Source: an uncultured Acidimicrobiales bacterium
GTDB lineage: Bacteria; Actinomycetota; Acidimicrobiia; Acidimicrobiales; SHLQ01
NCBI GenBank assembly: GCA_938023735.1
Contig: CALJDK010000184.1
Location: 1 to 54,048 of the forward strand
DNA length: 54,048 bases
Direction: 5' to 3'
The notes beneath the pieces were generated by a model that did no database searches, was not told the origin of the DNA, and saw only the letters and a list, made by a program, of their open reading frames with translations. Positions 34,686 through 46,129 of this stretch are shown piece after piece. A program made the translations under genes and the position numbers. How positions within the stretch are numbered: the first letter of the stretch is position 1; the number at the start of each line of letters is the position of its first letter.

Positions 34686-34704
34686 TTCGGCCAGATCGGC
34701 CGAA
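34686..34704 (+). promoter_or_regulatory. Inverted repeat in the amt leader
   Basis: TTCGGCC (34686) and GGCCGAA (34698) form a seven-pair perfect inverted repeat around AGATC, between the half-site array and the amt GTG. It could be an operator or a leader hairpin; no long T run follows. Confidence 0.4.
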
Positions 34705-34762
34705 GAATCGATGTCGGCAAGCCATATCGAGAACAGACCGAGAACAGATAAGGACCAGAATC

Positions 34763-36214
34763 GTGAAGAAGAAAGTACTGCTGGCGGTGATTGCTACAGG
34801 AGCGCTAGGCGTTGCTCTTGCGTCACCGGCGCTCGCTCAGGACGCAGATGCTGCGGCCGCCAATAAGTTCATCCTCGACAACATCTGGGTGTTCATCGCC
34901 GGAGTCATGGTGTTTCTCATGCAGGCTGGCTTCGGGCTCGTCGAGGCGGGTCTGACCCGCTCGAAGAACGTCGCCAACATCATGGCGAAGAACATGGCCG
35001 ACATGGTTATCGGTGTCCTTGCGTTCTTCTGCATTGGATTCGGTATTGCGTTCGGTGGAGGAAACGACTGGTTCGGTACGTCGTTGTTCTTCCTCGATGG
35101 TGCCAACCTCACCGGACCTGGCGTAGTCCTCGAAGGCCTAACCGACAGCACCACCTTCTTCTTCCAGGCGGTGTTTGCTGCGACGGCGGTAACGATTGCG
35201 TCGGGTGCCATGGCCGAGCGCACGAAGTTTACGACCTACCTCATCTTTGCGGCCGTAATGACCGGACTCATCTACCCCGTGGTGGTGCACTGGACGTGGG
35301 GCGGAGGTTTCATTGCCAACCTTTCGATCGGCGATGCGGTGTACAGCGACTTTGCCGGCTCGACGATCGTGCATTCCACAGGTGGTTGGGCGGCGCTAAT
35401 GGGCGCCATGATCCTTGGTCCGCGGCTCGGCCGATACGGCAAGAACGGGGAGCCTCGAGCGTTACCCGGTCACAACATCGTGTTCACCGCCATTGGTGTG
35501 TTCATCCTGTGGTTCGGTTGGTTTGGGTTTAACCCGGGCTCCGAACTTGCCGCCGATGAGTTCGTGTCGTTCATCGCCCTCAACACCATGATCGCTGCGG
35601 CCGCCGGTGCTGTCGGCGCCACCATCGTGATCTGGACGAAATCGGGCGTGCCCGACGTGGCGATGGTTGCCAACGGCGTCCTTGCCGGACTTGTAAGCAT
35701 CACCGCTGGCACCGGAACCATGACTCCGCTCGGATCGCTCATCACCGGATTCATCGGCGGCGTGATTGTGGTGTTCGCCGTGCTCGGCTTCGACAAGATC
35801 CGAATCGACGACCCGGTGGGTGCTATCTCGGTGCACGGCGTCTGCGGTGTCTGGGGAACATTGGCCATCGGCTTCTTTGCCAAGCACGACGATGCGTTCC
35901 TCGGCCGAGAAGACGCTGGCTTGTTCTACGGCGGTGGGTTCGACCAGCTTGCCGTGCAGGCAACGATGGTGGCCATCGTGGCGGTGTGGGTTCTTGGAAC
36001 CACCGGTGCGCTGTTTAGCCTTCTGAAGGCCACGATTGGCCTGCGGGTCAGCGCCGAAGAAGAGCTGGCTGGCCTCGACGTGATGGAACATGGTGGCCCC
36101 GGCTACCACACCGAAACCCACGGAGGAATCGGTGCCGCATCGGCTCCTGCTCCGGTTACCGCTGATCTCCGTCAGTCGACCCCTGTAACCGAACCCAACC
36201 TGGGAACGGTATAG
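34763..36214 (+). CDS. amt: Ammonium transporter
   Basis: This 483-residue protein is an Amt/Rh-family ammonium channel of the cytoplasmic membrane. It starts at GTG 34763 with AAGGA eight bases upstream. An N-terminal cleavable signal (KKKVLLAVIATGALGVALASPALAQ) precedes about eleven membrane helices. The two pore histidines are in IVHSTGGWAALMGA and ISVHGVCGVWGT; the family strings SKNVANIMAKNMADMVIG, GAMAERTKF, FGWFGFNPGS and TAGTGTMTPLGSL are present. No glnK (PII) gene is linked. The 11-base half-site array upstream suggests activation when nitrogen is low, by analogy with GlnR-controlled amtB genes. A terminator follows. Confidence 0.96.
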   Translation: MKKKVLLAVIATGALGVALASPALAQDADAAAANKFILDNIWVFIAGVMVFLMQAGFGLVEAGLTRSKNVANIMAKNMADMVIGVLAFFCIGFGIAFGGGNDWFGTSLFFLDGANLTGPGVVLEGLTDSTTFFFQAVFAATAVTIASGAMAERTKFTTYLIFAAVMTGLIYPVVVHWTWGGGFIANLSIGDAVYSDFAGSTIVHSTGGWAALMGAMILGPRLGRYGKNGEPRALPGHNIVFTAIGVFILWFGWFGFNPGSELAADEFVSFIALNTMIAAAAGAVGATIVIWTKSGVPDVAMVANGVLAGLVSITAGTGTMTPLGSLITGFIGGVIVVFAVLGFDKIRIDDPVGAISVHGVCGVWGTLAIGFFAKHDDAFLGREDAGLFYGGGFDQLAVQATMVAIVAVWVLGTTGALFSLLKATIGLRVSAEEELAGLDVMEHGGPGYHTETHGGIGAASAPAPVTADLRQSTPVTEPNLGTV

Positions 36215-36265
36215 ACCGCAAAGCTCTGGCCCCGCCTGGGGGAGAGCTCTGGGGAACCCAAGACA

Positions 36266-36299
36266 GGTAGTGCTCCGGCGATGTTGCCGGGGCACTACC
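36266..36299. terminator. Bidirectional terminator between amt and beta-galactosidase
   Basis: GGTAGTGCTCCGGC (36266-36279) and GCCGGGGCACTACC (36286-36299) pair over 14 positions (one T-G wobble) around a six-base loop. Placement between convergent genes and length make this a strong intrinsic-type terminator. Confidence 0.85.
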
Positions 36300-36313
36300 G
36301 CGTGCGGGCTCGC

Positions 36314-39876
<3,563 letters not shown>

Positions 39877-39919
39877 GCCCCAGCATTGCCGCCCTAGCGG
39901 GTCGATTCCACCTGAAGAC

Positions 39920-40717
39920 TCAGTCGGCAGATGTCGCGTCAGATGATGAAATCCACGGGGCCGGGGTGCGGTCGCGAAATGCCTGAATTCCGTCCTGTGC
40001 TTCGGGCAGCGTGAACAGTCGAGCCGAGAGCTCGGCGGTCCAGGCATAGGCGTCGTCTTCGCTCATGTCGGGAACCTTGTTGATCAGTTCTTTCGAGGCA
40101 GCCAGCGCGTTGGGTCCGCCCTTCATGATCTTCTGGACGAAGCCATCGACGGCTCCGTCGAGGTACTCGCCGGGAACCGCCTTGTTGATGAGCCCGACCT
40201 CGGTGGCGCGTTCGGGCGAGATCCGCTCGCCGGTAAGGAACAGTTCGGCAGCATCGGCCCGTCGCATCTTTGGCAGGCACACCACCGAGATGATGGCTGG
40301 AGCAACGCCGATGCGAACTTCGGTGAAGCCGATCTTTGCGTCGTCGCGCATGACGGAGATATCGCATGCTGCGGCGAGCCCCACCCCGCCGCCGGTGGCG
40401 TGACCATCGATTCTGCCGATCACCGGCTTCGGCGATTGCTGAATCATGCGGCACAGGTCGACAAACGAGTGCTTGCCGGGGTTACCTGCTCCGGGTTGGG
40501 TCGACTTCAGGTCGGCGCCGGCACAGAACGTGGTGCCCGCGTTGGTGAGCACGATGACTCGAACGTCGTCGTCGGTTGCGCCTGCCTGCAGCAGCTCGCA
40601 AACCTGGTCGACCAGCTCGGGCGACAAACTGTTCTTCCGGTCGGGCACGTTCAACGTGATGGTGCAGATGCCGTCGGCGATCTCGGAAAGAACAGGAGCG
40701 GGATCAGGTTCAGCCAT
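39920..40717 (-). CDS. Enoyl-CoA hydratase/isomerase family protein
   Basis: The 265-residue protein is a crotonase-fold enzyme. The CoA-binding and oxyanion segments are FCAGADLKST and GHATGGGVGLAAACDISV; FTEVRIGVAPAI carries a catalytic-type Glu. It most likely hydrates trans-2-enoyl-CoA in acyl or branched-chain catabolism; the exact chain length is unknown. ATG 40717 ([17 protein letters not shown]) is preferred over 40750. It is followed by the OsmC gene 43 bases later on the same strand. Confidence 0.86.
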   Translation of the reverse strand: MAEPDPAPVLSEIADGICTITLNVPDRKNSLSPELVDQVCELLQAGATDDDVRVIVLTNAGTTFCAGADLKSTQPGAGNPGKHSFVDLCRMIQQSPKPVIGRIDGHATGGGVGLAAACDISVMRDDAKIGFTEVRIGVAPAIISVVCLPKMRRADAAELFLTGERISPERATEVGLINKAVPGEYLDGAVDGFVQKIMKGGPNALAASKELINKVPDMSEDDAYAWTAELSARLFTLPEAQDGIQAFRDRTPAPWISSSDATSAD

Positions 40718-40774
40718 GTCCGAGTATCGCATCGCTACAACTGCTTCCAAACAACCGGGCCAGCGTCAGCTCCG

Positions 40775-41500
40775 CTACAGGACCCCTCGCACGATGAGTC
40801 GGATTGCGAGGATGGTGAGCACCGTGGTGAACACATAGTTGAGCGCTTTGTCGTCGGAGCGGTGAAGGAGGCGGCCACCGATGCGGGTTCCGATGAAGGT
40901 GCCAAGGGCGCCGACCACCATCAACGAAAGATGCTCGCCGATGTCGAACCCGTCGACGATGAATGCCCAGATCTTTGACACGTGCGCCAGAATTTGCGAG
41001 GTCGCGGCGGTAGCCACGAATGCCACGTGGGATGCGGTGGCCGCCTTAAAGAACGGCGAGGTGAAGGGGCCACTTGCTCCGACCGTGGAGTTGAGGAAAC
41101 CCGACGCTGCGCCCACGCCGACCAACGCGCCACGAGGAAGTTGTCCGTCGGAGCTCCAGCGCAACCACCTGGGTCGCCAGGTGACGATGAGGAGAAACAC
41201 GCCGAGAAGAATGCGGGTGGCATCTTCGGGAATCGATGTGGCCACGGCGACGCCGAGGAAGCTTGCGGGCAGCATAAGGATCGACGCCTGCATCACCACC
41301 GGCCAGTTGATGTCTCGGCGCAGCATTGCGGCTCGAGAGGTGTTGGACACCAGTTGGATTCCGCCCTGAATAGGGATGGCGGTAGTGGGTGCGAAGAACT
41401 GGGCCAGAACACCAAGGAGGATGACTCCGCCTCCGAGTCCGGCCACCGCGCTCAGGATGCCGGTAAGAACCGCAACAATCCCGATGACCACATGAACCAT
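40775..41500 (-). CDS. Sulfite exporter TauE/SafE-family permease
   Basis: The 241-residue protein has about seven hydrophobic segments and the family motif SAVAGLGGGVILLGVL near the N-terminus, with the repeat partner at ASGFLNSTVGASGPFTSPFF. Family members export sulfite, sulfoacetate or other organosulfur anions, or import them. No sulfur-metabolism gene adjoins it. The start ATG (41500) is preceded by three ACTTGT repeats at 11-base spacing (41524-41551), suggesting control by an OmpR/PhoB-type regulator. Confidence 0.88.
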   Translation of the reverse strand: MVHVVIGIVAVLTGILSAVAGLGGGVILLGVLAQFFAPTTAIPIQGGIQLVSNTSRAAMLRRDINWPVVMQASILMLPASFLGVAVATSIPEDATRILLGVFLLIVTWRPRWLRWSSDGQLPRGALVGVGAASGFLNSTVGASGPFTSPFFKAATASHVAFVATAATSQILAHVSKIWAFIVDGFDIGEHLSLMVVGALGTFIGTRIGGRLLHRSDDKALNYVFTTVLTILAIRLIVRGVL

Positions 41501-41523
41501 TCACCCAACGTACCACAAGCAAT

Positions 41524-41551
41524 ACAAGTATGTAACAAGTGTAATACAAGT
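41524..41551 (-). promoter_or_regulatory. Three direct ACTTGT repeats, 11-bp period, before TauE/SafE gene
   Basis: ACAAGT on the plus strand (ACTTGT on the transcribed side) occurs at 41524, 41535 and 41546, exactly 11 bases apart. The stretch is strikingly AT-rich for this genome and lies 23-51 bases upstream of the start codon. Such helical-turn direct repeats are typical of OmpR/PhoB-family binding sites. The binding protein is not known. Confidence 0.55.
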
Positions 41552-41591
41552 GGGTCCGAGGAAGTCTGCCCTCCGGGCCGACGTAGGTGAT

Positions 41592-42224
41592 TCACACTGC
41601 GACTCGACCAGCCATCTGACGTGCGAGCCCTTTCAGGAACGGACCGGTAAATGAAGGATGGGATTCTTGGAGGGCCGACAGGTCGGCCTTATCCCATGCC
41701 TGAACTCGAGCGTTTCGCGTGACGACGGTTGCCGAGGCATCCCGGTCGTCAGCGCTGAGCGTCGAGATCTCACCGACGACGATCGGGGCTGGCCGTTCGA
41801 TGGTCGATCCATCCGAGCGCGTCACCGAAGTGGCACCCTCGAGTACCACATACAGATGGCTCGAGGGTTCGCCAAGAGTTGCCAGCTCTCGGTGATTGAA
41901 CGTCAGGGTCTCGCCGAGTTGCCAGAACCGTTTGAGGTCGCTTCGGGACATATCGGGGAAGAACGTTGTGCCGTAGACCGCCGCATCCTCGGGAAGTTCG
42001 ACGGGGCGACGTTCCTCATAGGCTCGAATCATCTGGCGCAGGCTGATCACACAGAACATTGCGTTGGCCACCACCACTGGCCAGCTGCCTATCCAGAATC
42101 CCCACAGCGCAAAGCCAAAGCTGTTGAAGAAGAGCGCGGTGCGCAACCACAGCTCGTCTCGAATGGCCGGAGCCACCACGTACAGCGTGTAGACGATACT
42201 GACAAAGACATCAGAATTGCTCAC
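41592..42224 (-). CDS. Popeye-like membrane protein with cyclic-nucleotide-binding domain
   Basis: The 210-residue protein has a short extracytoplasmic N-terminus, two or three membrane segments (LRTALFFNSFGFALWGFWIG and SWPVVVANAMFCVISLRQM) and a cytoplasmic beta-roll (about 95-210). The join 'PVELPEDAAVYGTTFFPDMSRSDLKRFWQLG' and the paired membrane segments before a cNMP-type domain resemble the eukaryotic Popeye-domain proteins. The beta-roll has VVLEGATSV and VVGEISTL; the Arg that binds phosphate in CRP-type pockets is not at its usual place (DASATVV). Start GTG 42224 has GGGGGAA just upstream. Ligand and role are unknown; a membrane-bound nucleotide sensor is plausible. Confidence 0.75.
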   Translation of the reverse strand: MSNSDVFVSIVYTLYVVAPAIRDELWLRTALFFNSFGFALWGFWIGSWPVVVANAMFCVISLRQMIRAYEERRPVELPEDAAVYGTTFFPDMSRSDLKRFWQLGETLTFNHRELATLGEPSSHLYVVLEGATSVTRSDGSTIERPAPIVVGEISTLSADDRDASATVVTRNARVQAWDKADLSALQESHPSFTGPFLKGLARQMAGRVAV

Positions 42225-42378
42225 GACTTCCCCCGTGTCGTCCGGCGCCGCTCCCACCGAGCGACTCCGAGATCCACATATTCGGCCATCGAGCAATGGT
42301 TGTCTGTCGGCTTGGTGACAGTAGCGAGCATCAGCTCAAAAGAGCACGTGATGCGTCGTCTTTTTGCAGTGTGAGTCC

Positions 42379-42885
42379 CTACGGGAGAATGCGGCGAAGG
42401 ATGTGTGGTTGGAAGAACCGGCCGTACTTGGCTTGCACCTCGGCCAGTTGCCAATCGTCGCCGGTCACGGTGCCGCGGCAGTCGGTGGCACCGCAAAGAC
42501 ACTCGAGCTCATAGGGAGTGGTGCGCATCATGGCGTAGTCGTGGCAGAGCTCTTCGTCGGCCGCCACCGGCTTGATCGTGACGTAAGTGACCTGGCCTTC
42601 GAAACCAACGTTGGCATCACATGAGTGGTTGATCATCACGACCATGTCGGCCACCTCGTCGGCGGTGCGTGGGGTAAGGAACACGTCGTCGTGAATCTGC
42701 AGACCGAAGTCGCCGACCTCGGCGGTGAGTCGAGCCATCTCTTCGGTGTCGACCACGTGACCCACCTTCACCGCAACAATCTCGCCGGCGGGCAGCGCCT
42801 CTTTCGCGAAGACTCCTCGGCCGCCAAGTTCGCTTTCGCGCACCTCGATCTTCGGCGATCGCCAAACCTTTGGATTGTTCTGCAT
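42379..42885 (-). CDS. SET-domain protein (predicted lysine methyltransferase)
   Basis: The 168-residue protein is a minimal SET domain. It has the N-terminal GRGVFAKEALPAGEIVA, the SAM/peptide motif MINHSCDANVGF, the ELCHDYA catalytic-Tyr motif and a post-SET-like Cys cluster (CLCGATDCRGTV). Eukaryotic homologues methylate histone lysines; bacterial ones are rarer and their targets mostly unknown. The start at 42885 (MQNNPKVWRS) is preferred to 42957, which would overlap the divergent flavin reductase. The post-SET zinc site would need three Cys plus one in the SET core, and all are present. Confidence 0.86.
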   Translation of the reverse strand: MQNNPKVWRSPKIEVRESELGGRGVFAKEALPAGEIVAVKVGHVVDTEEMARLTAEVGDFGLQIHDDVFLTPRTADEVADMVVMINHSCDANVGFEGQVTYVTIKPVAADEELCHDYAMMRTTPYELECLCGATDCRGTVTGDDWQLAEVQAKYGRFFQPHILRRILP

Positions 42886-42907
42886 GAATGAAGAGTACGT
42901 TGGCCGG

Positions 42908-43525
42908 ATGGATTCTTGGAAGACGTTTGCGGCGAGCGATATGGAAGTTGTCGACACCTACAAACTGCTCACCGGTTTGGTGGTTCCGCGGCCGATTGGG
43001 TGGATTGGTTCAACCTCGGCTGAGGGGCGCCACAACCTTGCGCCATTCTCGTTCTTTAACGCGATGGGCCACAATCCACCGGTGGTGGCCTTTTCGGTAG
43101 GTGTGGCGCCTCGTCTCAAGGACACGGCGGCCAACGTGGCCGAGACCCAGGCGTTTACCGTCAACATCGTCACCGCCGAAACGGTCGAGGCCATGAATGC
43201 GTCAGCCGAGGAGTTTGGCCCCGAGGTCGACGAGTTTGAGGCGGCTGGCCTTACCGCAGTGCCGGGTACGACGGTCGATGCCCCGATGGTGGCCGAAGCA
43301 ACCGCAACGCTCGAGTGTCGCTTGTTCGACACGACCGATCTTTCGCCCGATGGCGAGGAGGTCACGTACCGTATGTTCTTTGGGCGGGTCGAGGCGTTCC
43401 ATGTCGACGAGCGGGTGCTCGATGGCACCCGGGTGTTGGCCGACGAGTTGCGGGCCATTGGGCGCCTTGCCGGTTCGGGGTACGCCACCACAACCGATGG
43501 CGCCTTCGAACTTCAGCGGCCATAG
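42908..43525 (+). CDS. Flavin reductase-like FMN-binding split-barrel protein
   Basis: The 205-residue protein matches the DIM6/NTAB flavin-reductase family: TGLVVPRPIGWIGSTSAEGRHNLAPFSFFNAMGHNPPVVAFSVG at the front, then a split beta-barrel. Members bind FMN and reduce it for a partner oxygenase or act as stand-alone reductases. ATG 42908 is chosen; one at 42884 is possible. It is followed nine bases later by an amidase gene, so the two are probably co-transcribed. A RutA-like oxygenase elsewhere in the window (6326) would need a flavin reductase, but linkage is not evidence that this is the one. Confidence 0.85.
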   Translation: MDSWKTFAASDMEVVDTYKLLTGLVVPRPIGWIGSTSAEGRHNLAPFSFFNAMGHNPPVVAFSVGVAPRLKDTAANVAETQAFTVNIVTAETVEAMNASAEEFGPEVDEFEAAGLTAVPGTTVDAPMVAEATATLECRLFDTTDLSPDGEEVTYRMFFGRVEAFHVDERVLDGTRVLADELRAIGRLAGSGYATTTDGAFELQRP

Positions 43526-43534
43526 GGAGTTGTC

Positions 43535-44959
43535 ATGACCGAAGGTGTGGGTGCCGACCTTGACCTTGCGTACCTGTCGGCTGGCGATCAGGCCCGACTC
43601 GTTGCCTCGGGCGAGCTTTCGCCGGTCGAGCTGGTCGAGAACGCTCTTACTCGAATCGACGAGGTGAACGACACGCTCAACTGTTTCTGTTTCGTGTGGG
43701 GCGACGATGCACGCTCGCAGGCGGAGGAAGCTGCAGCTGCGGTCGCTGCTGGCGACGACCTGGGCATCCTGCACGGGGTACCGATCGCGCTGAAAGACAC
43801 CACGCCGACCGCCGGTCACACCACCACGCTTGGTTCGGTGAGCCACGAGAACTGGGTGCCGGAGGCCGATGGCGCGATCGCTGCGGCGTTGCGTCGCGCC
43901 GGTGCCATCGTCGTCGGCAAGACGACGACCCCAGAGTTTGCCCACAGCCTGGTAACCGAGAGTCCGTTGTGGGGCGTCACCCGAAACCCGTGGAATCTCG
44001 ACCGAAGTACCGGTGGTTCATCGGGTGGATCTGGCGCAGCGGTTGCTTCGGGATGTGTGGCGCTGGCCGAGGGCTCGGACATGGGCGGCTCGGTGCGGAT
44101 ACCCGCCGCCTGGTGTGGCGTGGTGGGTCTCAAGCCTGGCTTGGGTCGGATTCCCATGGACGTTTTGCCGGGGTTGTTCGACAACATTTCGCATCACGGA
44201 CCCTTGGCGCGTCATGTCGATGATGCTCGGCTTTTCCTGGCCGCCACCCAAGGTCCCGATGACGCCGACATCTTGTCGGTCACCACACCGCTCGACCTCG
44301 ACCAACCTCAAGGTGTCGATGTGCGGGGCATGAAGATTGGCGTGAGCATCGATCTCGATGTGTGGCACGTCGAGCCCGACATAGCCGCCGCGGTTCGCAG
44401 CGCCGCCGATGCGCTAAGCGATGCTGGCGCTGAGGTTACCGAGGTGCATCCGCAGTTCGCCGGCGACGAAGAGCACGAGTGGACCAAGCTCTGGCAGGTG
44501 TTCATGGCCACGTACTACGGGCACACGGTCGACGAGTTCGGCGACCGCTTGGACCCGAATGTGCTTCGCCTCATCGAGGCCGGAAACGCCATGAGTGCGG
44601 TCGACTACAAGTCGGTCGAGTTGGTGCGCACCACCTTGTGGAACCGGATGCGACCCATCCTGACCGAGAACGAGGCAATGCTGTGTCCCACCATGGCCAC
44701 CGAGCCCATCACCGCTTCGATGGCCGACTACGTGCCCAATGATGCCGACGATGGCCGTTATCACTCGCCCGATATGACTGCCGTTTGGAACCTCATCTCG
44801 CCGTGCCCGGCCCTGTCTGTGCCGTGCGGCCTTACCTCTGGTGGTCTCCCGGTGGGGGCCCAGATCATTGGTCGGCGGTGGCGGAGCGATACGGTACTTC
44901 GCATCGGCGGGGCCATCGAATCCGATGTTGGTCCGCTGGGCCGGCCAACAGCTCTTTAG
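43535..44959 (+). CDS. Amidase signature-family hydrolase
   Basis: The 474-residue enzyme carries the Ser-cisSer-Lys triad of the amidase signature family: Lys in IALKDT (about residue 87), cis-Ser and the nucleophile region in STGGSSGGSGAAVASG and EGSDMGGSVRIPAAWCGVVG. The family hydrolyses small amides such as aliphatic, aryl or carbamoyl amides, and includes GatA. GatA is unlikely, as gatB and gatC are absent and GlnRS is present. ATG 43535 has GGGAG seven bases upstream. It is ten bases from the following VOC gene. Confidence 0.9.
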   Translation: MTEGVGADLDLAYLSAGDQARLVASGELSPVELVENALTRIDEVNDTLNCFCFVWGDDARSQAEEAAAAVAAGDDLGILHGVPIALKDTTPTAGHTTTLGSVSHENWVPEADGAIAAALRRAGAIVVGKTTTPEFAHSLVTESPLWGVTRNPWNLDRSTGGSSGGSGAAVASGCVALAEGSDMGGSVRIPAAWCGVVGLKPGLGRIPMDVLPGLFDNISHHGPLARHVDDARLFLAATQGPDDADILSVTTPLDLDQPQGVDVRGMKIGVSIDLDVWHVEPDIAAAVRSAADALSDAGAEVTEVHPQFAGDEEHEWTKLWQVFMATYYGHTVDEFGDRLDPNVLRLIEAGNAMSAVDYKSVELVRTTLWNRMRPILTENEAMLCPTMATEPITASMADYVPNDADDGRYHSPDMTAVWNLISPCPALSVPCGLTSGGLPVGAQIIGRRWRSDTVLRIGGAIESDVGPLGRPTAL

Positions 44960-44968
44960 GACCAGCAC

Positions 44969-45382
44969 GTGCACCTCGAACAGTTCTCGCTACTCGTCGA
45001 CGACTACGACGATGCCATTTCCTTCTTCACCGACGTTCTTCACTTCGAGCTGGTTGCCGACCAACCGTCGACCACCAACGACGGCCGCCCGAAACGTTGG
45101 GTGGTGGTACGGCCACCGGGTGCCGTCACCGGTTTTCTGCTGGCCAAAGCTGATGGCGCGCAGCAGGAGAAGAGGGTCGGCGATCAGTTTGCCGGCCGGG
45201 TTGGGTTGTTCCTGCGGGTCGATGATTTCGAGTCGACGTACGCCCACCTGCTGTCCCGTGGTGTCGAGTTCACGTCGGAACCCCGGCACGAGCCGTACGG
45301 GTCGGTGGTGGTTTTCGTCGACCCGTGGGGAAACAAATGGGACCTTCTCGGTCCAGCCGAGAGCGCGGCCCCCGCTTGCTAG
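44969..45382 (+). CDS. VOC (glyoxalase/bleomycin-resistance-fold) family protein
   Basis: The 137-residue protein has the paired beta-alpha-beta-beta-beta modules of the vicinal-oxygen-chelate fold: HLEQFSLLVDDYDDAISFFTDVLHFEL at the start and the second module from VGLFLRVDDFESTYAHL to VVVFVDPWGNKWDLLGP. Metal ligands would be His in the first strand and Glu late in the protein. The substrate is unknown; isomerase, dioxygenase and resistance roles are all possible. The GTG at 44969 follows the amidase by nine bases, so they are likely one transcript. Confidence 0.85.
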   Translation: MHLEQFSLLVDDYDDAISFFTDVLHFELVADQPSTTNDGRPKRWVVVRPPGAVTGFLLAKADGAQQEKRVGDQFAGRVGLFLRVDDFESTYAHLLSRGVEFTSEPRHEPYGSVVVFVDPWGNKWDLLGPAESAAPAC

Positions 45383-45388
45383 TTTCGC

Positions 45389-46129
45389 CTAGCCCCGCCC
45401 TACAAAGGGCATGCCGTTGGCCATGATGGTCATCGTCAAGATGTTCACATCGGGTGGCAGGTTGGCCATATGAACGACGGCCTTGGCCACGTTGTCGAGC
45501 GACATGGTGGCTTCGCTCTTCATGGAGCCGTCGGGCTGTGGCACGCCTTTGGCCATCTGTTCCACCATCTCGGTTGCGGCGTTGCCAATGTCGATCTGGC
45601 CGCACGTGATACCGATGTCGCGGCCGTCGAGCGACAGTGATTTCGTGAGTCCGGTGATGGCGTGTTTCGAGGTGGTGTAGGGCGCCGAGAACGGCCGGGG
45701 AGTGGTGGCCGAGATCGACCCGTTGTTGATGATGCGGCCACCGGCGGGGTTTTGGTGGCGCATCTGTTTGAACGCGGCCCGGGCGCACAGAAACGACCCG
45801 GTCACGTTCACCCCGATCAGTTGCTCCCAGGCCTCGACCGACAACTCATCGATGGGCACTGGCGGCGCCGAGATACCTGCGTTGTTGAACAGCAGATCTA
45901 CTCGACCGAATCGATTGACGGTGCTGGTAAAGAGGTTCTCGACATCGTCGCCGTTGCTGACGTCGGCGACCACGGCCAAGCCGTCGCCCGACAGTGCACC
46001 GAGGGTGTCGTCGAGGGACGACTGGGTGCGGCCGGCGATGGCTACCGACCATCCGTCGGCGCTGAGCGCTTCGGCTGCTGCTCGGCCAATTCCTCGGCCA
46101 CCTCCGGTGACGACTGCTACTCGATTCAT
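45389..46129 (-). CDS. Short-chain dehydrogenase/reductase
   Basis: The 246-residue SDR has the NAD(P)-binding TGGGRGIGRAAAEAL at the N-terminus, NNAGISAPPVP, the catalytic Ser in SISATTPR, the Tyr and Lys in SAPYTTSKHAITGL (YxxxK), and a C-terminal substrate region. It probably oxidises or reduces a secondary alcohol or keto group. The start at 46129 overlaps the stop of the upstream isomerase-like gene (ATGA). It is convergent with the VOC gene and ends six bases past it. Confidence 0.9.
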   Translation of the reverse strand: MNRVAVVTGGGRGIGRAAAEALSADGWSVAIAGRTQSSLDDTLGALSGDGLAVVADVSNGDDVENLFTSTVNRFGRVDLLFNNAGISAPPVPIDELSVEAWEQLIGVNVTGSFLCARAAFKQMRHQNPAGGRIINNGSISATTPRPFSAPYTTSKHAITGLTKSLSLDGRDIGITCGQIDIGNAATEMVEQMAKGVPQPDGSMKSEATMSLDNVAKAVVHMANLPPDVNILTMTIMANGMPFVGRG

